From: Sphaerochaeta sp. | GTDB lineage: Bacteria > Spirochaetota > Spirochaetia > Sphaerochaetales > Sphaerochaetaceae | Reading direction: 5' to 3' | Assembly (NCBI GenBank): GCA_016342655.1 | Contig: JAEINL010000001.1 | Location: 62,001 to 126,000 of the forward strand | Length of the DNA: 64,000 bases | Shown here: positions 25,070 through 35,662 of the stretch, one piece after another | Layout of the letters: the number at the start of each line of letters is the position of its first letter | Numbering within the stretch: the stretch's first letter is position 1 | Position numbers and translations under genes: made by a program | The notes under the pieces: generated by a model | The model's database searches: none | Seen by the model: the letters and a program-made list of their open reading frames with translations, nothing else | What the model was told of the DNA's origin: nothing

Positions 25070-26316
25070 AGGCGCCTCGTAAAGAACAACAGCAAAACAC
25101 CTACTGAAAACAGCAGTACATTGGGAGCCCATATGAGGAAAGCTGGGTTGAAGGAAACGGAGAATATCTGCATCTGGGCAAAAAAGAGCAAATACCAGTA
25201 TACGACTGCAACCAGCATGGAGAGGCCGAATCCTATCAGTCTCCCATGCTTCACCCTGAAGAAGGAAATTGAAAAAGTCAAAAAAACCAGCATGAAGCAT
25301 GCCGCAGAGAGGGCATATTTCTTGTTAAGCTCAGCCCTGTAGTACTGGTAGTAGAAATTAATGGGTTTGTCATTGTTCAGCTCAGTGATCTTGTTTTGCA
25401 ATTCTTCTCTGTGAACCGATTCTCCTACTGCCTGCACCCGAGTCAACTCCTCTTCTAAAGAGAGTATCTTTGTCTTGTAGATCTTGAGGTCTTCCAGCAT
25501 TGCAATCCTATACGTAGCAATGCGTTCCCTCAGTTCTCGTATGGAGAGTTGGGAGGGAAGGGCTGTAGCCAAGGAGGCCACCTGACCTGAGAAGTTCAGA
25601 TAGAACTGTGCCTGGTTTGCCTCCGAGAGGGTCCATGAAAAGATGTCCTTCTCATTCGAACTGAAAATGACTGGTTTTTCGAGGTCGAGGCGGTAGATGA
25701 AGTTCTGGAGGTCTATAAGGGTAACCTCCCCTTTAGGGGAGCTGAGGACCTGGCTGTCACCCTTCTTTGCAAGGTCGAAGAGGATGATGTCGTTGACGGT
25801 GGATCCATAGACTTCCTTGTTGACCATTACACGGTCTCCTATGGTGTTTGAAGTGTTGCTGATCAATTCCAATGTGGGCAGGTCACGCATCAGATTTGCA
25901 TAGAGCTCCTTATACTGGCGAGTGCTCCAAGGAAGGGCCTTGTCGGCGGTGAGGAACGTCGCAAAGGAGAAGCCTATTGAGATTATGATAATGGGGATGA
26001 AGATGCGCCTCATAGAGATGCCTGAGGATCGCATGGCAAGTATCTCATTGCTGCTGGACAGATCACCAATGACCATGCTGGAGGCGGTCAGTGAGCTGAA
26101 GGGAAAGGTATACAGCAAGAACTGGGGAATGGAAAGAAGTATAAGCTGGAATACAGCAAAGAAATTTACATCCTTCATCAGGATTCTCTGGGCAATGAGC
26201 AGGATTTGGTTGATGAAAAAAATAAAGAAAAAAAACATGAACGCCACAACAAAGGAGAGCAGATATTCCCTTCCTACATGTCGGTACACCAACATATGGC
26301 GTGCATTTCTAGCCAC
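25066..26316 (-). CDS. lptF: LPS-export-type permease LptF (YjgP family)
   Basis: Inner-membrane protein of 416 aa, partner of LptG. The N-terminal helices (about 18-45 and 60-85) surround FVVAFMFFFFIFFINQ. The conserved cytoplasmic EILAMRSSGISMRRI segment (about 100) couples to the ATPase. A periplasmic domain follows, containing a charged coiled-coil insertion (residues about 265-320), and three helices end the protein. The start is the GTG at 26316, six bases after AGGAG; the ribosome site lies in the last codons of dut, whose TAA is one base upstream. The lptF-lptG pair sits between dut and tgt; no lptA/B/C is in view. Confidence 0.85.
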   Translation of the reverse strand: MARNARHMLVYRHVGREYLLSFVVAFMFFFFIFFINQILLIAQRILMKDVNFFAVFQLILLSIPQFLLYTFPFSSLTASSMVIGDLSSSNEILAMRSSGISMRRIFIPIIIISIGFSFATFLTADKALPWSTRQYKELYANLMRDLPTLELISNTSNTIGDRVMVNKEVYGSTVNDIILFDLAKKGDSQVLSSPKGEVTLIDLQNFIYRLDLEKPVIFSSNEKDIFSWTLSEANQAQFYLNFSGQVASLATALPSQLSIRELRERIATYRIAMLEDLKIYKTKILSLEEELTRVQAVGESVHREELQNKITELNNDKPINFYYQYYRAELNKKYALSAACFMLVFLTFSISFFRVKHGRLIGFGLSMLVAVVYWYLLFFAQMQIFSVSFNPAFLIWAPNVLLFSVGVLLLFFTRRL

Positions 26317-26317
26317 G

Positions 26318-26761
26318 TTAAACTCCTGTTGAACCGAAGCCCCCTTGCCCCCGTTCAGTGGTTTCAAGGCTGTCTTTACGCACGAACGATACCTGAGCAT
26401 ATTGGGCGATCACCAGCTGGGCAATACGGTCGCCATGGTGGACGGTAAAATCCTGTTTGCCATGGTTGATAAGCAGAACCTGTATCTCCCCACGATAGTC
26501 AGCATCGATGGTACCCGGGCTATTGAGCACAGTAATGCCAAACTTTGCGGCAAGCCCAGAACGCGGTCGAACCTGCGCCTCATACCCTAAGGGAAGGGCA
26601 ATGTTGAGGCCGGTTGGAACCTTTGCATAGGAGCCGCTGGAAATGACAATATCCTGTTCAAGACAGGCGCAGAGATCTGCGCCTGAACTGAACTGGGTAG
26701 CATACGCCGGAGCTTTTGCTCCGGCTTGCAAGGTGATAGAAACGATCTCTTCTGTGGTCAT
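26318..26761 (-). CDS. dut: dUTP diphosphatase
   Basis: Trimeric dUTPase of 147 aa converting dUTP to dUMP and pyrophosphate. All five motifs are visible: [14 protein letters not shown] (1), RPRSGLA (2), [13 protein letters not shown] (3), [11 protein letters not shown] (4) and the C-terminal [10 protein letters not shown] arm (5). The length is standard. The start ATG overlaps the pnp stop codon (ATGA). Confidence 0.96.
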   Translation of the reverse strand: MTTEEIVSITLQAGAKAPAYATQFSSGADLCACLEQDIVISSGSYAKVPTGLNIALPLGYEAQVRPRSGLAAKFGITVLNSPGTIDADYRGEIQVLLINHGKQDFTVHHGDRIAQLVIAQYAQVSFVRKDSLETTERGQGGFGSTGV

Positions 26762-28863
26762 TTTGAGGTAAGAGCATCAACATAACTGAGGTTAAGCCTG
26801 TTCTGACGGTCAATTTCCATCAGCTTGACAGGAATTACCTGACCGACAGTCAAGACATCCTCTACATGCTGAACCCTCTCCTTGGAGAGCTTGGAAATAT
26901 GACAAAGGCCTTCCTTTCCAGGAAGAATTTCGATAAAAGCACCAAAGTCCATGATGCGTTTTACCGTACCTTCATAAATTCTGCCGACTTCAGGCTCCTC
27001 AATGATTGACTTGACCAGTTCCTTGGCGAGGTTAGCTGCTGCACTGGTCCGTCCGTAGATGGTTATTGTGCCGTCATCAGCGATATTGACCTCAGCACCA
27101 CTTTGGGCAGCGATTGCCTTGATGGTCTTGCCTCCGGTACCGATTACCGCACCAATCTTCTCTTCGTCAACCTTCATGGTCAAAATCTTAGGGGCAAGCT
27201 CACTGATTTCCTTTCTGGGAACCTTGAGCACCTCTTCCATTTTGCCGAGGATATGCATCCTGCCCTCTTTAGCTTGGGCGAGGGCTTTGGTCATGATCTC
27301 AGGGGTGACTCCGGCAATCTTGATGTCCATCTGGAAGGCTGTGATGCCGTCCTTCGTACCAGTTACCTTGAAGTCCATGTCGCCGAGGTGATCTTCCTCA
27401 CCGAGGATATCTGAAAGCACAACGTATTTGGCATAGTCAGCACCTTCGGTAATGAGACCCATGGCGATACCTGCAACAGGTTTCTTGATGGGAACACCAG
27501 CATCCATCAGGGAGAGACACCCACCACAAACGGAAGCCATTGAGGATGAACCGTTTGATTCCATGATATCGCTGACCACACGAATGGTATACGGGAACTG
27601 CTCTTTGGTTGGGATGACGGCCTGCAAGGCGCGCTGAGCAAGATGGCCGTGACCAATCTCCCTTCTGCCGGTTCCAAGACGACCAGTCTCTCCTACACTG
27701 TAGGGAGGGAAGTTGTAATGAAGCATGAAATTGCTGAAGTACTTATCCCCATCGATGGTATCGAACATCTGCTCGTCTCTGGAAGTACCCAAGGTTGTGG
27801 TTGCAAGACTCTGGGTCTCTCCACGGGTGAACAAGGCCGAACCGTGGGTTCTGGCAAGAAGGCCAACTTCACAGCTGATAGGTCTGATCGTATCGACAGA
27901 GCGACCATCAGTTCTCAGACCGTGGTTGAGAATAGAATCACGGAGAATTTCATACTCAAGTTCCTCAAACAGGTTCGCAAGCTGTCCATCCCTCTTGGGA
28001 TCCTCTTCCAACTCTGCTGCAAACTTTTCCTTTACTTCGTTTTGGGCAACTGCAAGAGCAGCATAGCGCTCCATCTTACCTTTAACAAATGAGGCAGTCT
28101 TGATCAGGGGTTCTGCAAAAGCCTTTACAGGAGTGAGCCAAGAAAGGTCTACCTTGCTTACGATGACAGGAAGCTTTTCCTTGCCTGCAAGTTTCTGCAG
28201 CTCTAGCTGGGCGTTACAAATGTCTACAATGACAGGTTGTGCTGTTGCAATGGCAGCAAGCATAAGCTCTTCACTGACCTCTTTGCCTCCGCCTTCAACC
28301 ATGGTGATGCCACCGCGGGTTCCCGCTACAACAATATCCAGAGTTGATTTCTCAATCTCAGAAAAGGTTGGATTCACTACATATGCGCCATCGACCATGG
28401 CTATCCTTACTGCGGCTATAGGGCCGTTGAAAGGGATATCACTGATGGTAACTGCAGCAGAAGCTGCATTCATGGCAATGATATCGGGAGTGTTGTTCAT
28501 GTCAGAGGAGACTACGGTCGGTACAATCTGGATCTCCCGACCAAAAGCCTTGTCAAACAGGGGACGCATAGGACGGTCAATCAGGCGGCAGACAAGAATT
28601 TCCTTGTCCTTAGGTCTTCCTTCCCTTTTGAGGAATCCACCGGGGATTTTTCCGGCCGCATAGTATTTTTCATTATATTCTACACTGAGGGGTACATAAT
28701 CGAGGGGTTCGGAAGGCTGGCGACCACTACAGACAGTTGCTATGACTGCACTTCCTTCGTAGTGTGCGTAAACAGTACCACTGGTCTGCTTTGCAATCTT
28801 ACCGGTTTCAAATACCAGTTCTCCCCTACCAATCTTTACGGAAACTTTTTTTACTTCTTGCAT
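26758..28863 (-). CDS. pnp: Polyribonucleotide nucleotidyltransferase (PNPase)
   Basis: Phosphorolytic 3'-5' exoribonuclease of 701 aa. Two RNase PH domains are present (first about 10-145; second about 310-540, with [13 protein letters not shown] and catalytic [16 protein letters not shown]). They are joined by a helical domain and followed by a KH domain ([12 protein letters not shown], about 565) and an S1 domain ([18 protein letters not shown], about 625). Length is normal. AAGGG precedes the ATG. The position after rpsO with a hairpin between is the common bacterial arrangement, where the hairpin is often a processing or autoregulation site. Confidence 0.97.
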   Translation of the reverse strand: MQEVKKVSVKIGRGELVFETGKIAKQTSGTVYAHYEGSAVIATVCSGRQPSEPLDYVPLSVEYNEKYYAAGKIPGGFLKREGRPKDKEILVCRLIDRPMRPLFDKAFGREIQIVPTVVSSDMNNTPDIIAMNAASAAVTISDIPFNGPIAAVRIAMVDGAYVVNPTFSEIEKSTLDIVVAGTRGGITMVEGGGKEVSEELMLAAIATAQPVIVDICNAQLELQKLAGKEKLPVIVSKVDLSWLTPVKAFAEPLIKTASFVKGKMERYAALAVAQNEVKEKFAAELEEDPKRDGQLANLFEELEYEILRDSILNHGLRTDGRSVDTIRPISCEVGLLARTHGSALFTRGETQSLATTTLGTSRDEQMFDTIDGDKYFSNFMLHYNFPPYSVGETGRLGTGRREIGHGHLAQRALQAVIPTKEQFPYTIRVVSDIMESNGSSSMASVCGGCLSLMDAGVPIKKPVAGIAMGLITEGADYAKYVVLSDILGEEDHLGDMDFKVTGTKDGITAFQMDIKIAGVTPEIMTKALAQAKEGRMHILGKMEEVLKVPRKEISELAPKILTMKVDEEKIGAVIGTGGKTIKAIAAQSGAEVNIADDGTITIYGRTSAAANLAKELVKSIIEEPEVGRIYEGTVKRIMDFGAFIEILPGKEGLCHISKLSKERVQHVEDVLTVGQVIPVKLMEIDRQNRLNLSYVDALTSK

Positions 28864-28909
28864 TCTTTTTCCCTTCTTTGTTCTTTTTCCTACTTCGAAA
28901 AATGAAAAC

Positions 28910-28940
28910 AGCTCCTACAACCTGTTTGGTTGCCGGAGCT
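28910..28940 (-). terminator. Hairpin between rpsO and pnp
   Basis: On the minus strand AGCTCC and CAACC pair with GGTTG and GGAGCT around a five-base loop, with a two-base internal loop. TGTTTTCATTTTT follows. It fits a partial intrinsic terminator, or an RNase processing site controlling pnp. Confidence 0.7.
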
Positions 28941-28972
28941 ATCTAACTATTTTTTAGAGAATACCACCAACA

Positions 28973-29239
28973 CTACTTTCTTATCCCGAGATCTGCGATA
29001 AGGGAACGGTAAGCGTTGATATCATTGTTTCTCAAATATTTGAGCAGTCTTCTGCGCTTTCCTACCATCTGCAAGAGTCCACGGGTACCGGCATGATCCT
29101 TGGGGTTTCTCTTGAAATGGGGCTGAAGCTCATTGATGCGAGTGGTAAGCAAGGCAATCTGTGCCTGTGTCGAACCGGTGTTTGCAGCATCACCACCATA
29201 CTTGATGATAATTTCTTGTTTTTCTTCTTTCGAGATCAT
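28973..29239 (-). CDS. rpsO: 30S ribosomal protein S15
   Basis: Ribosomal protein S15, 88 aa. The family signature [22 protein letters not shown] lies at about 46-67, preceded by [12 protein letters not shown] and [13 protein letters not shown] stands eight bases before the ATG. The start overlaps the ribF stop (ATGA). It binds the central domain of 16S rRNA early in 30S assembly and in many bacteria represses its own translation. Confidence 0.97.
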   Translation of the reverse strand: MISKEEKQEIIIKYGGDAANTGSTQAQIALLTTRINELQPHFKRNPKDHAGTRGLLQMVGKRRRLLKYLRNNDINAYRSLIADLGIRK

Positions 29240-30069
29240 AAAACACTCCTCTTAGCAATGCTAAGACATTTTGTACGTACTGCAGTGGTGTCCCACATTC
29301 CCTCTTCTGACTTGATCAGCAAGGAAGATTCTTCAAACAATGCAAGAACCTCCCATCTCTGACCATCAGAGAGGAGTATGGTAGCCTCATACAAGCCTGC
29401 CATAGGCAGAAGCTGCATGAATGAAGCGGTACGATACAGCAGGCCGTCTTCAGTGAATTTGGAAGGGTAAGCAACCAGATCCAGGGCATAGGGTCTGCCG
29501 AGCATACTTTGGACTTCTTCCAAAGCGCCCTCTAGAAGTTTTTGTCGCATCAATGTACTACTAGCAATCTCCCCTTTTGCCGTACGGACAAACGGGGGGA
29601 CTTCCACAATAGCACTAGGTGCTAATCGGGACAAATATTCCTGCAGCTGAACAGGTCCGGCGCTTGAAACCGGGGCACCGCAGCGGAAATCTTCTCCGAC
29701 AACCATCGCTTTCACCTGACAAAAAGAGCAGACGAATGCTAGGAACTCCTTAGCTGTGAGTTTACTGAATTCAGCAGAAAAGTCAATGACAACCAAATGA
29801 TCGATACCAAGTTTTGCCAAAATTTCCTCAAATTGCACATCAGAGGTGAGTCTGCTGTGTGCCGTTTGGCTTTTCATGAACATCTTGGGGTTTTTATTGA
29901 ACGTTATTGCCATGGTCTGCCAACCATGTTCTTTCGCCAGTTCAATATTGCGATTGAGAATCTTCAGATGACCCGCATGCAATCCGTCAAACACCCCTAC
30001 AGAGACACACATATCAGTTTGCCAGAGGACTGGGTGTCCGCAAAGATGCATGAAATCATACTTCTTCAT
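29236..30069 (-). CDS. ribF: FAD synthetase (RibF) with atypical C-terminal half
   Basis: Protein of 277 aa. The N-terminal nucleotidyltransferase domain is clear: [17 protein letters not shown] (about 22-38, with the HxGH-like GLHAGH), FNKNPKMF near 57, VVGEDFRCG near 123 and [13 protein letters not shown]-like [13 protein letters not shown] near 170. This part makes FAD from FMN and ATP. The C-terminal ~95 residues lie where riboflavin kinase should be, but the kinase signature (GxPTAN type) is not seen and the region is shorter than usual. So the gene may supply only FMN adenylyltransferase activity. It lies between truB and rpsO, abutting one and overlapping the other. Confidence 0.85.
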   Translation of the reverse strand: MKKYDFMHLCGHPVLWQTDMCVSVGVFDGLHAGHLKILNRNIELAKEHGWQTMAITFNKNPKMFMKSQTAHSRLTSDVQFEEILAKLGIDHLVVIDFSAEFSKLTAKEFLAFVCSFCQVKAMVVGEDFRCGAPVSSAGPVQLQEYLSRLAPSAIVEVPPFVRTAKGEIASSTLMRQKLLEGALEEVQSMLGRPYALDLVAYPSKFTEDGLLYRTASFMQLLPMAGLYEATILLSDGQRWEVLALFEESSLLIKSEEGMWDTTAVRTKCLSIAKRSVL

Positions 30070-30960
30070 CTAGGACCTCACTTGTTCACGATAAATTTGT
30101 GCAATGATACGCTTCTCAACCAAATCAAGCACACAATAAAGTATACCTGTTGGTGAGTACACAGCGCCATACCGTCCATTACCAACTTCCCTGATAGTCG
30201 TATAGCTCTCAGGATACTTGCCGTTTACAAGAGAGAAAAGACGAGCATCCTCAATTTCCAACAAAGCCATATCCTCTATGCTTTTGATAAGGGTGTCAGT
30301 TCTGTCAACTGAAGCCAAAAGGGCCTCAGTATCCGCCGAAGGGACCGCATCCTGTAGGAGAAAGGGCCCTATCTGCGTACGCACCAGGTCTACCAGATAC
30401 CCGCGAGAGTTGCACGCCAGTGCAAGGTCCCTTGCCAAGGATCGTATGTAGGTGCCCTTGGAAACATGGATATCTGCTACAAGACGTTTGTTTGCAAAGG
30501 AGACCACCTCAAAGGAGTAGACACTGACAGGACGTTTTTCCATGACAACGACTTTGCCTTCCCTTGCTAGTTTTGAGGCACGTTTGCCTCCAATGTGTAG
30601 TGCGCTATACTGGGGAGGGCTCTGTTGGATATCACCAATGAATTGGGGAATGGCGTCTTGGATTTGTTCTAGGTTTGGTACAGCAGCTGTCGCAATGACT
30701 TCTCCCTCAGGATCGAGGGTATCTGTCTCCTTGCCAAATTCGATGGTTGCACGATAGCGCTTGTCCATGGTTGAGAAAACCTGGTTCAGCTTGGTCATGC
30801 TTCCAGTCAAAACAATCATGAGGCCCTGTGCAAACTTATCAAGCGTACCGGCGTGCCCTACTTTTGGGTCGACAATACGCTTGATGGTGCCAAGAGAGGT
30901 AAAACTGGTTACCCCGCTTGGCTTGTTAACTAGGAGTATGCTCGCTCTATTTCCCATCAT
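30070..30960 (-). CDS. truB: tRNA pseudouridine-55 synthase
   Basis: TruB (296 aa) makes pseudouridine 55 in the tRNA T-loop. Motif ILLVNKPSGVTSF is at the start and HAGTLDKFAQGLMIVL contains the catalytic aspartate in GTLD. YRATIEFGKETDTLDPEGE, SPPQYSALHIGGKRA and GTYIRSLARDL are all present. The ATG at 30960 is preferred to a TTG at 30975; either overlaps the end of rbfA by more than ten bases. Its stop is followed at once by the ribF ATG. Confidence 0.95.
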   Translation of the reverse strand: MMGNRASILLVNKPSGVTSFTSLGTIKRIVDPKVGHAGTLDKFAQGLMIVLTGSMTKLNQVFSTMDKRYRATIEFGKETDTLDPEGEVIATAAVPNLEQIQDAIPQFIGDIQQSPPQYSALHIGGKRASKLAREGKVVVMEKRPVSVYSFEVVSFANKRLVADIHVSKGTYIRSLARDLALACNSRGYLVDLVRTQIGPFLLQDAVPSADTEALLASVDRTDTLIKSIEDMALLEIEDARLFSLVNGKYPESYTTIREVGNGRYGAVYSPTGILYCVLDLVEKRIIAQIYREQVRS

Positions 30961-31303
30961 TGACCAGCGAATCAATCAGTGCATTAATCTTCTGGCCATC
31001 TCGAAGAGAAGTATCTGCCTTGAACTTGAGCACCGGCGTATTACGGGTCTTAAGGAAAGATCCCACACGTTTCTGGATAAAGCCACTGGCACTTTGTAAC
31101 CCTTCGACACTCTTGTGAAGATTATCCTCATCCAATACAGAGGAAATGAAAACCGTCGCAAAGGAGTTGTCGACTGAAAGCTCAACACGACTTACCGAGC
31201 AGAGGGTGCTCACATTCGGGTTCTTAACCTCCCCTTTGACTATCAGAGTGCTGATAGCCTCAGAGAGTTTAGCTTCTATACGTTTCTGGCTATATTCACT
31301 CAT
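30947..31303 (-). CDS. rbfA: Ribosome-binding factor A
   Basis: Small KH-like protein of 118 aa that helps mature the 5' end of 16S rRNA. The sequence shows the N-terminal RIEAKLSEAISTLIVKGEVKNP, the central VSRVELSVDNSFATVFIS and GFIQKRVGSFLKTRNTPVLKFKAD blocks of the family. The ATG shares one base with the infB stop (TAATG). Confidence 0.94.
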   Translation of the reverse strand: MSEYSQKRIEAKLSEAISTLIVKGEVKNPNVSTLCSVSRVELSVDNSFATVFISSVLDEDNLHKSVEGLQSASGFIQKRVGSFLKTRNTPVLKFKADTSLRDGQKINALIDSLVNDGK

Positions 31304-34137
31304 TACTTGACCTTCGTCTCCAATTTGCGGGCAACTTCTTCTGTCTCTACAATTTCCAGGATGTCTCCAGCCTGAAGATCATGGAAATCTTCCAGTCCGA
31401 TACCACATTCGAAGCCTTCTGCAACTTCCTTGGCATCATCCTTGAAACGTTTAAGACTTGAAATCTTGACCATCTTGGGATTGAGTTGGATAGAGTCACG
31501 GATGACCTTGACCAGACTGTTGCGCTTGACCTTACCACTGGTGACCATAGCCCCTGCAATGGTACCAATCTTGGGCACCTTGAAGGTTTCACGAACCTCA
31601 AGAGTTCCAATCTCAACTTCTCGAATTTCTGGAGCAAGCATACCTTCCATGGCATCACGTACATCGTCTACCGCATCATAAATGATGTTGTACTTGCGTA
31701 TCTCAACCTTCTCTTTGTCAGCAAGGGCCTGCGCACGAGGAGTAGGTCTGACATTAAATCCGATGACCAACGCATTGGATGCACTGGCAAGGGTGATGTC
31801 GCTCTCAATGATCGCACCGGCCGAAGCACGGATGACATTGAGATGAATCTCATCGTTCGAAAGCGCATCAAGGGTTCCCTGCAATGCTTCAACTGAACCT
31901 TGCACATCACCTTTGATAATGACATTGTATTCCTGGATAGACCCTTCCTTGATTCTTGAATAGAGGTTGTCCAAGGTAATCTTCTTGACGTTCCGGCTAT
32001 CGCCTACCCTTTCAAGTTCCTGTCTCTTGTTACCAACCAGACGGGCCTGTTTTTCATCCGCTGTTACCTGGAATGGATCTCCAGCACCGGGGATATTGGA
32101 TAGTCCAATAATCTCAACTGGTGTTGCAGGTCCTGCCACATCAATCTTGTTGCCCTTGTCATCAAACATCGCCCTGACTCTACCAGGGTAGACACCTGCC
32201 ACATAGTGATCGCCCTGACGCAGCGTACCGCGTTCGATAAGCACACTAGCGACAATACCACGTCCCTGGTCAATGCGGCTTTCAATAACCTTTCCTTCTG
32301 CCCTGCAGTTGGCGTTTACCTTCAGCTCAAGCATTTCAGCCTGCAACAGTACGGTATCGAGCAACTCATCAATTCCTATCTTTTTCAAGGCGGAAATCTG
32401 GCAGTAGAGTGTTGTCCCACCCCAGGCTTCGGGCATGAGGCCAAGGTCACTGAGCTGTTGCATTACCCTTTCGGGTTTTGCTTCAGGAAGGTCAATCTTG
32501 TTTATTGCAACGATGATGGGAACATTAGCAGCTCGTGCATGGTCGATAGCCTCACGGGTCTGTGGCATAACGCCATCATTGGCAGCAACGACAAGAATGA
32601 CAATATCGGTAACTTGTGCTCCACGGGCACGCATCATGGAAAATGCTGAGTGTCCAGGAGTATCAAGGAATACCACTTCGCCCTTACCTTCGAGAGCAAC
32701 CTTGTATGCACCGATATGCTGGGTTATTCCCCCAAACTCACCTTCAGCTACATTAGTGGAGCGAATGGCATCGAGCAACTTGGTCTTACCATGGTCAACG
32801 TGACCCATTACCGTAACGATAGGTGCACGATCGACCATATCCATGTCGGTTTCAGGTTCACGAGTGATAAGTGTCTCATCATACAAGGATACAAGATGTA
32901 CTCCACAGTTGTAATCACTACAGACAATCTCAGCCGTCTCAAAGTCAATCTGCTGGTTAATCGTCACCATCATACCCATCTTGAACAGTTTGGCAATAAT
33001 CTCACCAGCCTTAAGATTCATCTTCTTGGCAAGGTCTGAGACAGAGATGACTTCCATCATATCTATTTGCTTGGGAACAGAAGCGAGCTTTGCAGCTGCC
33101 TGCTCCTTTCTTCTCTGGATCTGGAACTCTTTTTCCTCTTCGGCATTTCTCTTCTTGTAGGAAGCGGAATTTCTCTTCTTGAAAGATTTCTTAGGAGTTC
33201 TCTCGTTCAGTTCGAGTTCTTGTCCACCACTACCAGGTCTTGGACCACTGCCACCCTGTCGATTGAAAGGAGGACGTCCGGGACCACCACCTTGTGGTCT
33301 GAAACCACCGGGACGGGGCTGGTATCCACCAGTACGGGGCTGATAGCCAGTTGTACCGGCAGGACGGGGGTTGTTACCCTGGTAGCCTGTACCGGCAGGA
33401 CGGGGGTTATTACCCTGGTAGCCTGTACCGGCAGGACGGGGATTATAACCCTGGTAGCCTGTTCCGGCAGGACGGGGGTTATTACCCTGGTAGCCTGTTC
33501 CGGCAGGACGGGGGTTATTACCTTGGTAGCCTGTTCCGGCAGGACGGGGGTTGTTTCCCTGATATCCTCCAGTTCTTGGAGCACCACCAGCCTGACCTTG
33601 GTATCCACTACCACCTTGGCGGTTACCCTGATAGGGAGGACGGGAACCTGGAGCAGGTCTACCCCCTACCGTCCCAGCAATACGAGGGCCATTGGAAGGT
33701 GGCGCCGGTGTCGGAGCGACCCCATTAGGGTTCTTGCTCTGCCATTCGGCATGATCTTTCACGGTCTGACCTTGGTTAGGTACCGGAGGAAGGTTGATAG
33801 GCCTTATTACAATGGGACCGGTATGCAGTGGGGAGGTGATAATCTTGTCCCCGGTAGAACGTACAGTTTTTCTTAATGTACCTATACGTTTCTGTCCAGC
33901 CGGTTTTTGTTCAGTGGTGGAAGTTGATGAATCAGTGCTTGAGCTTGACGCAACGGGCCGAGCTTGCGGTTTGACAACCACAACCTTCTTCTTCACCACA
34001 ACTACCCTTCTCTTTTCAGGAGACTTGGGTTTGGTTTCGGGTTCCTTAGGAGAAGTGTTCTTCTCTTCCTTGGCTTCCGATGGATGTACTACATGTTTGA
34101 TCAACGTTGCTTTTGGCTTGTTATTCTCTTCCGTCAT
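31303..34137 (-). CDS. infB: Translation initiation factor IF-2 with repeat-rich N-terminus
   Basis: IF-2 (944 aa), the GTPase that brings initiator tRNA to the ribosome. The G domain starts near residue 450: GHVDHGKTK (G1), DTPGHSAF (G3), NKIDLPEA (G4). The EF-Tu-like domain II, IF2 domain and C-terminal domain II follow to [12 protein letters not shown]2_N ([20 protein letters not shown]) is near 355. The first ~330 residues are low complexity: a Lys/Pro part, then a Gly/Tyr/Asn/Pro/Arg part with six tandem 12-residue units ([12 protein letters not shown]) encoded by 36-bp repeats at 33355-33570. Length is at the long end for IF-2 because of this. Confidence 0.97.
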   Translation of the reverse strand: MTEENNKPKATLIKHVVHPSEAKEEKNTSPKEPETKPKSPEKRRVVVVKKKVVVVKPQARPVASSSSTDSSTSTTEQKPAGQKRIGTLRKTVRSTGDKIITSPLHTGPIVIRPINLPPVPNQGQTVKDHAEWQSKNPNGVAPTPAPPSNGPRIAGTVGGRPAPGSRPPYQGNRQGGSGYQGQAGGAPRTGGYQGNNPRPAGTGYQGNNPRPAGTGYQGNNPRPAGTGYQGYNPRPAGTGYQGNNPRPAGTGYQGNNPRPAGTTGYQPRTGGYQPRPGGFRPQGGGPGRPPFNRQGGSGPRPGSGGQELELNERTPKKSFKKRNSASYKKRNAEEEKEFQIQRRKEQAAAKLASVPKQIDMMEVISVSDLAKKMNLKAGEIIAKLFKMGMMVTINQQIDFETAEIVCSDYNCGVHLVSLYDETLITREPETDMDMVDRAPIVTVMGHVDHGKTKLLDAIRSTNVAEGEFGGITQHIGAYKVALEGKGEVVFLDTPGHSAFSMMRARGAQVTDIVILVVAANDGVMPQTREAIDHARAANVPIIVAINKIDLPEAKPERVMQQLSDLGLMPEAWGGTTLYCQISALKKIGIDELLDTVLLQAEMLELKVNANCRAEGKVIESRIDQGRGIVASVLIERGTLRQGDHYVAGVYPGRVRAMFDDKGNKIDVAGPATPVEIIGLSNIPGAGDPFQVTADEKQARLVGNKRQELERVGDSRNVKKITLDNLYSRIKEGSIQEYNVIIKGDVQGSVEALQGTLDALSNDEIHLNVIRASAGAIIESDITLASASNALVIGFNVRPTPRAQALADKEKVEIRKYNIIYDAVDDVRDAMEGMLAPEIREVEIGTLEVRETFKVPKIGTIAGAMVTSGKVKRNSLVKVIRDSIQLNPKMVKISSLKRFKDDAKEVAEGFECGIGLEDFHDLQAGDILEIVETEEVARKLETKVK
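33355..33570 (-). repeat. Six tandem 36-bp repeats inside infB
   Basis: Units start at 33355, 33391, 33427, 33463, 33499 and 33535 and encode a 12-residue Gly/Tyr/Pro/Arg-rich peptide each. Units differ at only one to a few bases, so copy number is probably variable by slippage. The reading frame is kept because 36 is a multiple of three. Confidence 0.92.
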
Positions 34138-34156
34138 TCTTCCCTCTTGGATAATA

Positions 34157-35662
34157 TTACTCTACCTCAAATGCAAGACCTGTACCACAGGTCGGGCACA
34201 CAGTCATATCGATGGTGATTGCCGAACCGCAGCTGGGGCATACATATTCGGTATCTTCATTTTCTTCATCTTCAACGATATCGACATACTCGTTGATAGT
34301 ATCCTTAATTGCAATGACCTCTTCCCCACTCAAATCTGAGAAAGAAGAGATATCATCCTCGGTGAGATTGATGAACTCCTCAACGCTGTACACATCATGG
34401 AACTGCAGTTTCTGCAACAATCGTGCATCCATTGGGAGGTCTGAAAGCGCAATCTCGTCTTCATCGACAAGACTCTCTTCAAGTACAGGGGGAGCCTCTT
34501 CCAAATCAGCTACTGTAACAGGGAACTGTTCATCAAACCTTGGAATCTCACCAAATTCATCAGGTTTCCCAAAGAAACTCTCTGCACGTGAACGGGCTTC
34601 GATAGCGATGTCCAACTCATTGAACTGGGCCTGGGTCTTCACATCAATGATCCAGTCCACAAGCTTGTTCGCAAGCCTGACGTTCAGACCTTGCTTTCCA
34701 ATTGCCAAGGAGAGCTGACTTTCGTCGACTATTGCCACTGCATGGAAAATGTTCTTGTCCAACACCACAACATCTTTTACCTGAGCTGGGGATAAGGCGT
34801 TGCGGATATAGTTCAGCGGGTTAGTGTCATAGCGAAGAATGTCAATCTTCTCCCCTTCTATTTCACCCATGATAGTCTGAATTCTATTTCCCTTCAACCC
34901 GACGCATGCACCAACAGGGTCGATTTCATTGTCGCGGGATGCAACAGCGACCTTGGATCGATAGCCGGCTTCTCTGACAATCTTGATAATATCAATCTGA
35001 TTCTGGGCAATTTCAGGAATCTCAACCTCAAATAGGTGTCTGATCAATTCGGTACTTGTCCTGGAAAGTACGACACGCACACCGCGTTCTGCCTTTTCCA
35101 CAGTCTCGACATAGCACTTGATCTTATCGTTGCTGCCATAGCTTTCACGGCTGGACTGATAACGTCTGGGTAGGATGCCTTCAGTTGAACCAATATCGAC
35201 ATAGATGTCACCATTGGGAACTTGACGGCGGAAGTATCCGATGATCAGCTGGCCTTCCTTAGCCTTGAACTCACTATAGAGGGTGTCCTTCTGAATATCC
35301 CTGAAGCTCTGGCGAGCCCTCTGTTTGGCGCTCTGAACACTGATACGGTCAAAATCCTTCAGGTCTACAGGGATGAGCAGCTCATCGCCAATTTCACACT
35401 CCTCATGAATTTCCTTGGCATCGCTTAGGGCAATTTCAGTAACTTCGTTGTACCAGTCATCATCATCGACAATCTTGCGTCTAGAACTAAGCTCAACAGA
35501 TGAGAAATCCTCATTGAATTCAATGACTGCATTCTCCTCTGTGCCAAACTTGCGCTTATAGGCAGCACGAAGAATCTCTTCAATAGTGTTAAGTACCAAA
35601 TCTTCTGAAATATTCTTTTCCGCTACCATGCTTCGGATAGCGTCACCTAAATCAGTTGCCAT
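34157..35662 (-). CDS. nusA: Transcription termination/antitermination factor NusA with C-terminal zinc ribbon
   Basis: NusA (501 aa) binds RNA polymerase and modulates pausing and termination. The N-terminal RNAP-binding domain covers about 1-125. An S1 domain is near 135-200 (GQLIIGYFRRQVPNGDIYVDIG) and two KH domains follow (PVGACVGLKGNRIQTI; SLAIGKQGLNVRLA). A helix-hairpin-helix acidic-repeat-like segment lies at about 415-475 (LPMDARLLQKLQFHDVYSVEEFI...). The very end is a zinc ribbon, CPSC-10-CPTC, not usual in NusA. GGAGG stands nine bases before the ATG at 35662; the longer frame would run further into rimP, which overlaps by 11 bases. Confidence 0.95.
   Translation of the reverse strand: MATDLGDAIRSMVAEKNISEDLVLNTIEEILRAAYKRKFGTEENAVIEFNEDFSSVELSSRRKIVDDDDWYNEVTEIALSDAKEIHEECEIGDELLIPVDLKDFDRISVQSAKQRARQSFRDIQKDTLYSEFKAKEGQLIIGYFRRQVPNGDIYVDIGSTEGILPRRYQSSRESYGSNDKIKCYVETVEKAERGVRVVLSRTSTELIRHLFEVEIPEIAQNQIDIIKIVREAGYRSKVAVASRDNEIDPVGACVGLKGNRIQTIMGEIEGEKIDILRYDTNPLNYIRNALSPAQVKDVVVLDKNIFHAVAIVDESQLSLAIGKQGLNVRLANKLVDWIIDVKTQAQFNELDIAIEARSRAESFFGKPDEFGEIPRFDEQFPVTVADLEEAPPVLEESLVDEDEIALSDLPMDARLLQKLQFHDVYSVEEFINLTEDDISSFSDLSGEEVIAIKDTINEYVDIVEDEENEDTEYVCPSCGSAITIDMTVCPTCGTGLAFEVE

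Noticed and set aside
33355-33570. Regular repeats that could suggest a CRISPR array
   Set aside because: Repeats are tandem without spacers, stay in frame and encode an IF-2 low-complexity peptide.
33067-33876. 269-codon plus-strand open frame opposite infB
   Set aside because: It is the antisense of the infB repeat region; the repeats keep the frame open and the product is low-complexity with no ribosome site.
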